From contig DAOUWX010000054.1 in the NCBI GenBank assembly GCA_030666935.1, forward strand, positions 1 through 9,362: a stretch of 9,362 nucleotides of DNA. Reading direction: 5' to 3'. The position numbers and the translations under genes were made by a program. This document shows positions 5,924-9,362 of this stretch, in pieces. The notes under the pieces were generated by a model. The model saw only the letters and a list, made by a program, of their open reading frames with translations, ran no database searches and was not told the DNA's origin. Each line of letters starts with the position of its first letter. The stretch's first letter is position 1. The DNA is from Atribacterota bacterium. Its GTDB lineage: Bacteria; Atribacterota; Phoenicimicrobiia; Phoenicimicrobiales; Phoenicimicrobiaceae.

Positions 5924-6397
5924 TTATCTGCCATGTTCATTCTTTCTACGTCCTAACAACCGTATGATTCCTAACAAGAAATTCGCTCTTGGCACCTTCT
6001 GCATATAGAGTTTGTAGTCATCACCAAACTTTTCAATATTTCGCTGATTTCCTGATTGAATAATTAGGTAGCAGCAAACAATACCTACAATAGTACTAAT
6101 TGTAACTATCCAATTTTGCCCTAAGAAAATATGAGAAAAGAACATCACCATTCCACCTAAATACATTGGATGCCGAACAATACTATAAATTCCACTATCA
6201 ACTACATTACTGGTACCCTTCCTACGAAGGGTATATACAGATAGAATAAAAAATAATGCGCCGATTCCTAATATTGTATATCCTGCAACTACCAATTCTT
6301 CGATGGTTGGGGGAAATAAGTTCATCATAATAATGTTAAGAAAGAAAGTAATTCCTAAAATAACCATTAAAATGTTATCTTTTACCTCTTGCTTCAT
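5924..6397 (-). CDS. Isoprenylcysteine carboxyl methyltransferase (ICMT/PEMT)-like membrane protein
   Basis: A 157-residue integral membrane protein with about four hydrophobic segments (residues 8-28, 36-54, 80-93, 97-114). It shows the ICMT/PEMT signature: GIYSIVRHPMYLGG (69-82), with the RHPMY that helps bind S-adenosylmethionine, then FGDDYKLYMQKVPR (124-137). In most relatives a Glu-Glu pair precedes this last block (EEQxNIEKFG); here the same place reads SGNQRNIEKFG, so both glutamates are missing, which may reduce or change activity. The start is ATG at 6397 with AAAGGAGA about 9 bases upstream; a TTG at 6403 is possible but too close to the site. A candidate promoter lies within the upstream decayed region (6496-6525). 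Bacterial members methylate small lipids or unknown substrates; no prenylated-protein role is implied. Confidence 0.83.
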   Translation of the reverse strand: MKQEVKDNILMVILGITFFLNIIMMNLFPPTIEELVVAGYTILGIGALFFILSVYTLRRKGTSNVVDSGIYSIVRHPMYLGGMVMFFSHIFLGQNWIVTISTIVGIVCCYLIIQSGNQRNIEKFGDDYKLYMQKVPRANFLLGIIRLLGRRKNEHGR

Positions 6398-6399
6398 AT

Positions 6400-6483
6400 T
6401 CAATGTTCTCCTTTATAATCCTTTCCAATTGCTTTCCAATTTTTGATTAGCATGATTAAACCGTATACTCCTGCTCCAAATAA
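6400..6483 (-). pseudogene. C-terminal remnant of a small membrane protein
   Basis: A frame beginning just after a stop codon encodes about 27 residues, LFGAGVYGLIMLIKNW (a membrane-helix-like stretch) then AIGKDYKGEH, ending in TGA at 6400-6402, directly before the methyltransferase-like ATG. It has no start codon of its own at its beginning and looks like the tail of a lost gene that once preceded the methyltransferase-like gene in an operon. It contains a period-11 repeat (CTTTCCAATT at 6421 and 6432). I do not recognise the family. Confidence 0.4.
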
Positions 6484-6545
6484 TCATAGTTTTTCTTTAT
6501 ATCCACACTAATCGGAAATTGGCAAGTGGCAATTGTAAGTATCAT
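6456..6545 (-). pseudogene. N-terminal remnant of a carbon-nitrogen hydrolase (nitrilase family)
   Basis: An ATG with AAGGGATGA upstream opens a 29-codon frame beginning MILTIATCQFPISVDIKKNY. This is the characteristic first strand of carbon-nitrogen hydrolases (IATCQFPVSxDIxxN in relatives). After about residue 22 the similarity stops and the frame runs into a stop at 6456. The remaining ~250 residues, including the Glu-Lys-Cys triad, are absent. The break coincides with the overlapping membrane-protein remnant, as expected from a deletion that fused the head of one gene to the tail of another. It is unrelated in position to the Lnt-like gene. Confidence 0.6.
6496..6525 (-). promoter_or_regulatory. 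Candidate promoter for the methyltransferase-like gene
   Basis: TTGCCA (6520-6525) and TATAAA (6496-6501), each one base from consensus, are 18 bp apart on the minus strand, about 95 bases upstream of the start codon. They fall inside the nitrilase remnant, so the match could be fortuitous or a promoter gained after the gene decayed. Confidence 0.35.
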
Positions 6546-6728
6546 ATTTAATCATCCCTTTCAAGTATTTTTCAGCTTCTTCTAATAAATAATAGTCGTA
6601 TATAAAACATAGCTGACATGTTAAAATGTTGGAGTATTTAAATAGAACAATATCAAATATTAGACTCCCGTATCTTGGAAATAAACAGGTGTGTCCTTAT
6701 TATTTTCTTTATTATTCTTCAAACCCAC

Positions 6729-7820
6729 CTAGCTGCAATCACATTTTAAAAGTATATCAATTATTTTAAACATTGACCTGATACCTTTTTGTGCATAGCG
6801 AAACTGATTTAAATTCCCGATTAAGTAAATATCCATTATCGGATGGTAAAACATAAAAGAACCTATTGAGCCGGCATTTCCCCATACATTATATTTTTTG
6901 GGCATTAAAAGAGGAATGGTTCGAAAAGCCATTAATCCGTATCCATAATCAATACCTATAGAAAATTTCGCCCAATCTTTCATTTTCTCAAAAGTATCTT
7001 CTCTAATAATCTCATGTGTCACCAATCCTTTCATGAATTTCAGTAAATCTTCGGATGTAGCTACAATTCCACCACCGGCATAATCAATACTAAGACTGCG
7101 GTATTGTGTCACATTGGTATTGCCCGAATATAAATCCGCCACCGGGTAGTCGCTTTTTACTATTGATTCAGAATAATGAGCCAAATATGAGTGATTCATC
7201 CGGAGAGGCTGAAAAATGTAACGCCGAAGGGCTTCATGGAAAGGTGTTGAAGTTATTTTCTCAATAATTAATCCTAAAATATGATAGCCTGTATCTGAAT
7301 AATGAAATCCTTTTCCGGGAGGGAAATGTGATTCCAAATGCTCTTTTGACCATTGGATCGTTTCCTGGGGAGTCCAGAAACGGGATGGTTCATCAAAAAT
7401 TATATCAATCATCGATTTACCCTGTTTCGGTTTATCATCGAAATAGTCATGCAAACCTGATGTATGATTCAATAAATGTCTGATTTTTATTTTATCGGTA
7501 TAATCCTTCCCTCTGTAAATATGTAAGTTGTGTAATAGATTATTATCTAAAAACTGAGTGATGGTATCTTCGTAAGATATCATTCCCTTCTCAACCAAAA
7601 TGCCCATAAGAACAGAGGTAAACAACTTACCAATACTGGCAATAAAATAAGGCTGCTGTGCATTGGCAGGCCTACCGCCGGTTGAGCCTTCTGCCATATT
7701 CAGGTGAATGCCGAGCTTTTCTGAATGAATTAATAAATAGGCATTGTGTATTTTGGGGTCTTTCTGTACTGTTTCAGTAAAATATTCCGCAATTAATGAT
7801 TGAACTTTTTCTTTCTTCAT
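6729..7820 (-). CDS. Beta-lactamase-fold serine hydrolase (class C / penicillin-binding-protein-like)
   Basis: A 363-residue serine hydrolase of the beta-lactamase/DD-peptidase/esterase superfamily. The first motif is S62-x-x-K65 (ASIGKLFTS), the nucleophile and its general base. RHLLNHTSGLHDY (114-126) is the conserved block of this family. The second motif is Y174-S175-D176 (FHYSDTGYHILG) in place of Y-x-N, common in esterase-like members. The third-motif region reads WGNAGSIGSF, with N315-A316-G317 where HxG or KTG is usual. Substrates could be esters, D-amino-acid peptides or amides; true beta-lactamase activity is not implied. There is no signal peptide or membrane anchor, so a cytoplasmic location is likely, which is less common for the group. 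It follows a glycine-rich membrane protein by 65 bp and is probably co-transcribed. GAGGAG lies about 11 bases before the ATG. Confidence 0.9.
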   Translation of the reverse strand: MKKEKVQSLIAEYFTETVQKDPKIHNAYLLIHSEKLGIHLNMAEGSTGGRPANAQQPYFIASIGKLFTSVLMGILVEKGMISYEDTITQFLDNNLLHNLHIYRGKDYTDKIKIRHLLNHTSGLHDYFDDKPKQGKSMIDIIFDEPSRFWTPQETIQWSKEHLESHFPPGKGFHYSDTGYHILGLIIEKITSTPFHEALRRYIFQPLRMNHSYLAHYSESIVKSDYPVADLYSGNTNVTQYRSLSIDYAGGGIVATSEDLLKFMKGLVTHEIIREDTFEKMKDWAKFSIGIDYGYGLMAFRTIPLLMPKKYNVWGNAGSIGSFMFYHPIMDIYLIGNLNQFRYAQKGIRSMFKIIDILLKCDCS

Positions 7821-7885
7821 TTACTTACCGCTCCTCTTGTAAAGTTTTTTTAACTATTATCAAAATAATTTGTTTTTAGTTTGTC

Positions 7886-8230
7886 TTATTTGGGTCTAAC
7901 CAGTCCTCCCAGAGCTCCACCGACTAATCCCAATAAACCGAAATAAAGGGTAGATATAAAAATTCCTCCTCCTAATATTGCACCAACCATTCCACCTAAT
8001 GCCCCTCCAAATAATCCACCAGAAACAGTGCCTACAAAACCACCTAAACCAGGAAGGATGAGTAATGCCAATATTCCTCCGAAACTCCCACTTAAAAAAC
8101 CGGCCAATGCCCCCTTTCCTGCTCCTCTAACAATCAATCCGGCGATAAAACCGGCAAGAAGCGGGCCGAACAAAGGAACAAAACCTAAAATAGACATGGC
8201 TATAATTCCCACCAATACTCCCCAAAACAT
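7886..8230 (-). CDS. Glycine-rich small integral membrane protein (DUF5518-like)
   Basis: A 114-residue, very hydrophobic protein made of glycine-zipper membrane segments: residues 2-18, 19-35 (PLFGPLLAGFIAGLIV), 38-60, 64-88 (GGLFGGALGGMVGAILGG) and 90-111. Almost the only charges are R35, K39 and the terminal R112/K114. The PxxGPxxAGFIAG block with a following R-G-A-x-x-G-A-x-A-G segment recalls the DUF5518 type of membrane proteins known from archaea and some bacteria; function is unknown. The start is secured by AAAGGAGGTCACAATATG. It is the probable first gene of a two-gene unit with the serine hydrolase. A polar pore or scaffold role is possible, but nothing in the sequence decides it. 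Confidence 0.75.
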   Translation of the reverse strand: MFWGVLVGIIAMSILGFVPLFGPLLAGFIAGLIVRGAGKGALAGFLSGSFGGILALLILPGLGGFVGTVSGGLFGGALGGMVGAILGGGIFISTLYFGLLGLVGGALGGLVRPK

Positions 8231-8495
8231 ATTGTGACCTCCTTTTTTATTTCCCCTCTCGAAGAAAGTTTTCCATTCTCTATTTTTAATACTAATACGA
8301 CAAAAGTTTTAAAAAATCCTTCTTTTTAAAAGAAAATGTTTTTTACAAGATGTGCAGGTTGCAAGATTATTTAATCTTCCGGTCAACCAGTCTACCAGTC
8401 ATTCGGTCAAATAAGCCTACAAGAGGGGAAGTTCAGGCTTCTTAAAATAATCATTAGTGAATAGTAAATAGTATTTAGAGGGAAAGAGAGGATAG
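8231..8495. other. Intergenic stretch with small palindromes, no gene seen
   Basis: This 265-bp stretch lies between the oxidoreductase terminator and the glycine-rich membrane protein and contains no supportable gene. It holds the RBS of the membrane protein, a perfect 7-bp inverted repeat AAGATTA/TAATCTT (8363-8378), arms AAGCCT/AGGCTT (8413-8440), an array of 8-bp units (listed separately) and the AT-rich dyad TTCTTTT/AAAAGAA near 8319-8333. No clear -35/-10 pair for the membrane-protein gene could be found. Confidence 0.5.
8379..8410. repeat. Four degenerate 8-bp tandem units
   Basis: CCGGTCAA, CCAGTCTA, CCAGTCAT and TCGGTCAA follow each other without gap, sharing the form YCRGTCNN. Four in-phase units in otherwise AT-rich intergenic DNA are unlikely by chance. 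This could be a short slipped-strand array or a multimeric binding site. Confidence 0.5.
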
Positions 8496-8541
8496 AAAAA
8501 TGGGCAATAAATTACCCCGCTGAATGCAGGGTAATTTATTG
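8496..8541 (-). terminator. Strong intrinsic terminator of the FAD oxidoreductase gene
   Basis: CAATAAATTACCC (8505-8517) and GGGTAATTTATTG (8529-8541) pair perfectly over 13 bp with an 11-base loop. On the minus strand the stem is followed by CCCATTTTTC, giving a U run. It begins 23 bases after the oxidoreductase stop codon. Confidence 0.85.
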
Positions 8542-8564
8542 TATTTAAATAACCAAATTTACTC

Positions 8565-9362
8565 TTATGCTGATTTAATTTTCTTTGCTACAACTTCAGC
8601 ACATTTAATAAAAGGATAAGCAGTCGGTGGAGCAGTAAGTAAAGGATGTGTACCTATTTGAGTGGTTAAAACAGAACTTACAGTCATTTTATTTTGAATC
8701 GCCAACCCGATTATATTAGTTAATTCTCCAGCACTTGTACCACCTATTACTTCTCCTCCGAGAATTACTCCCGAGTCTCGTGCAACAATTAATTTCACTT
8801 TTTGTTTATGTGTATTTGCAAGAGTTCCCGGATGTTTATCAATTCCGTCAAAGGTCCCGACGATCACGTCAAATCCTTCTTTTCTTGCTACTGATTCTAT
8901 TAATCCTGCCGCACCAAAGGCTGTATCTCCAATTGCTGTGGAAAAAATAGCAATAGTTCCCTCAAAGGTTTTTACAGAGCGAAGTTTATATAAATTCATA
9001 CCAGCTATTCGTGCTTCTACACAGGCAGTGGAAGCTAACATTACTGCACTTGGTTTTCTTGTTACAAAATCCCATTTTTCTGCACAATCCCCTATGGCAA
9101 ATACATCCGGATTTTCCGTTCTCATATATCCATCTACTTCAATAAAGCCTTTTCCGTTTATCTTGAGCTCTGATTTTTGAGCTAATTCTGTATTAGGACG
9201 ATAACCCATTGCTAAAATAACCGCATCTGCTTCAATTTTTTCTCCATTTTCTAATAATACTTCTGAAACCTTTTTATCACCTGTTATCTCTTTAACGCCT
9301 ACGCCGTTTTTTATTTTTACTCCTCTTGCCTCAAGAACTTCTTCGGCTTGAACAGCTATTTC
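8565..9362 (-). CDS. FAD-dependent NAD(P)H oxidoreductase, NADH oxidase/CoA-disulfide reductase type (5'-partial)
   Basis: The frame runs open to the window edge, so the gene continues beyond 9362; only the last 265 residues are visible and the internal ATG at 9209 is not the true start. The visible part begins in the NAD(P)H-binding domain (AVQAEEVLEARGVKI, then a beta-turn and EADAVILAMGYRPNTELA), followed by the FAD-binding block NPDVFAIGDCAE (visible residues 85-96) with the Asp that contacts the flavin ribityl chain. The last ~130 residues are the dimerisation domain (IGDTAFGAAGL, LGGEVIGGTSAGELTNIIGLAIQ, THPLLTAPPTAYPF). This layout matches class III pyridine-nucleotide-disulfide oxidoreductases: NADH oxidases, CoA-disulfide or polysulfide reductases. 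The redox-active Cys and first FAD motif would lie outside the window, so the exact reaction cannot be fixed. It ends at a strong terminator. Confidence 0.88.
   Translation of the reverse strand, partial: EIAVQAEEVLEARGVKIKNGVGVKEITGDKKVSEVLLENGEKIEADAVILAMGYRPNTELAQKSELKINGKGFIEVDGYMRTENPDVFAIGDCAEKWDFVTRKPSAVMLASTACVEARIAGMNLYKLRSVKTFEGTIAIFSTAIGDTAFGAAGLIESVARKEGFDVIVGTFDGIDKHPGTLANTHKQKVKLIVARDSGVILGGEVIGGTSAGELTNIIGLAIQNKMTVSSVLTTQIGTHPLLTAPPTAYPFIKCAEVVAKKIKSA

Noticed and set aside
6546..6715. Continuous minus-strand frame upstream of and overlapping the nitrilase remnant (contains YYLLEEAEKYLKGMIKYD)
   Set aside because: No start codon with a ribosome-binding site at its beginning and no recognisable family. 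It may be the tail of another decayed gene, but the evidence is too thin to annotate.
8028..8237. Plus-strand proline/lysine-rich frame opposite the glycine-rich membrane protein
   Set aside because: It is the complement of glycine codons (proline) and begins without a supporting ribosome-binding site; the minus-strand gene has a perfect one.
8296..8305. TTTTGTCGTA, one mismatch from a Spo0A box (TTTTGTCGAA), upstream of the glycine-rich membrane-protein gene
   Set aside because: A single imperfect copy in AT-rich DNA is not enough to claim Spo0A control.
1..9362. CRISPR array, tRNA, rRNA, or complete insertion sequence
   Set aside because: I saw no regularly spaced direct repeats of CRISPR length, no tRNA-like or rRNA-like segments, and no transposase gene in any frame.

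Overview
This window looks like part of an AT-rich, low-GC Gram-positive anaerobe, probably a clostridial Firmicute. The ribosome-binding sites are strong AGGAGG-type, there are sigma-A-like TTGATT/TATAAT and TTGATA/TATAAT promoters, and a PadR regulator and glycine-rich small membrane proteins are present. This placement is inference from style, since no taxonomic marker gene is present. All ten protein genes lie on the minus strand, so the window reads from right to left.

Right end (8496-9362): the C-terminal 265 residues of an FAD/NAD(P)H pyridine-nucleotide-disulfide-type oxidoreductase, followed by a clear intrinsic terminator. An intergenic stretch (8231-8495) with small palindromes and four 8-bp tandem units follows. 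Next come a glycine-zipper membrane protein (7886-8230) and a beta-lactamase-fold serine hydrolase (6729-7820), 65 bp apart and probably co-transcribed.

Middle (5690-6728): a decayed interval. It holds the first ~24 codons of a carbon-nitrogen hydrolase joined to the last ~27 codons of an unrelated membrane protein, which look like a deletion scar. It leads into an isoprenylcysteine-methyltransferase-like membrane protein (5924-6397) in which the usual Glu-Glu pair is absent. A weak terminator and an operator-like palindrome separate this from the next gene.

Centre-left (2860-5690): a stand-alone C39-like/papain-like cysteine peptidase (5112-5690), then a radical SAM enzyme with C-terminal auxiliary cysteines (3715-4914) with its own good promoter, then a PadR regulator (2860-3429) whose promoter spacer carries an ACATGT-centred palindrome. 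Radical SAM plus peptidase beside a regulator could be a small peptide-maturation locus, but I found no convincing precursor peptide, so this is only a hypothesis.

Left end (1-2713): a tiny single-pass membrane protein (48 aa) and an apolipoprotein N-acyltransferase-like protein (Lnt-like, 501 aa) form an apparent two-gene operon with a terminator at 960-996. The Lnt-like gene is near 50% GC in the lines I counted, against 32-38% in lines counted in neighbours, which suggests a separate origin. A metallo-beta-lactamase-fold hydrolase with a variant H-x-D-x-D-H metal motif closes the window.
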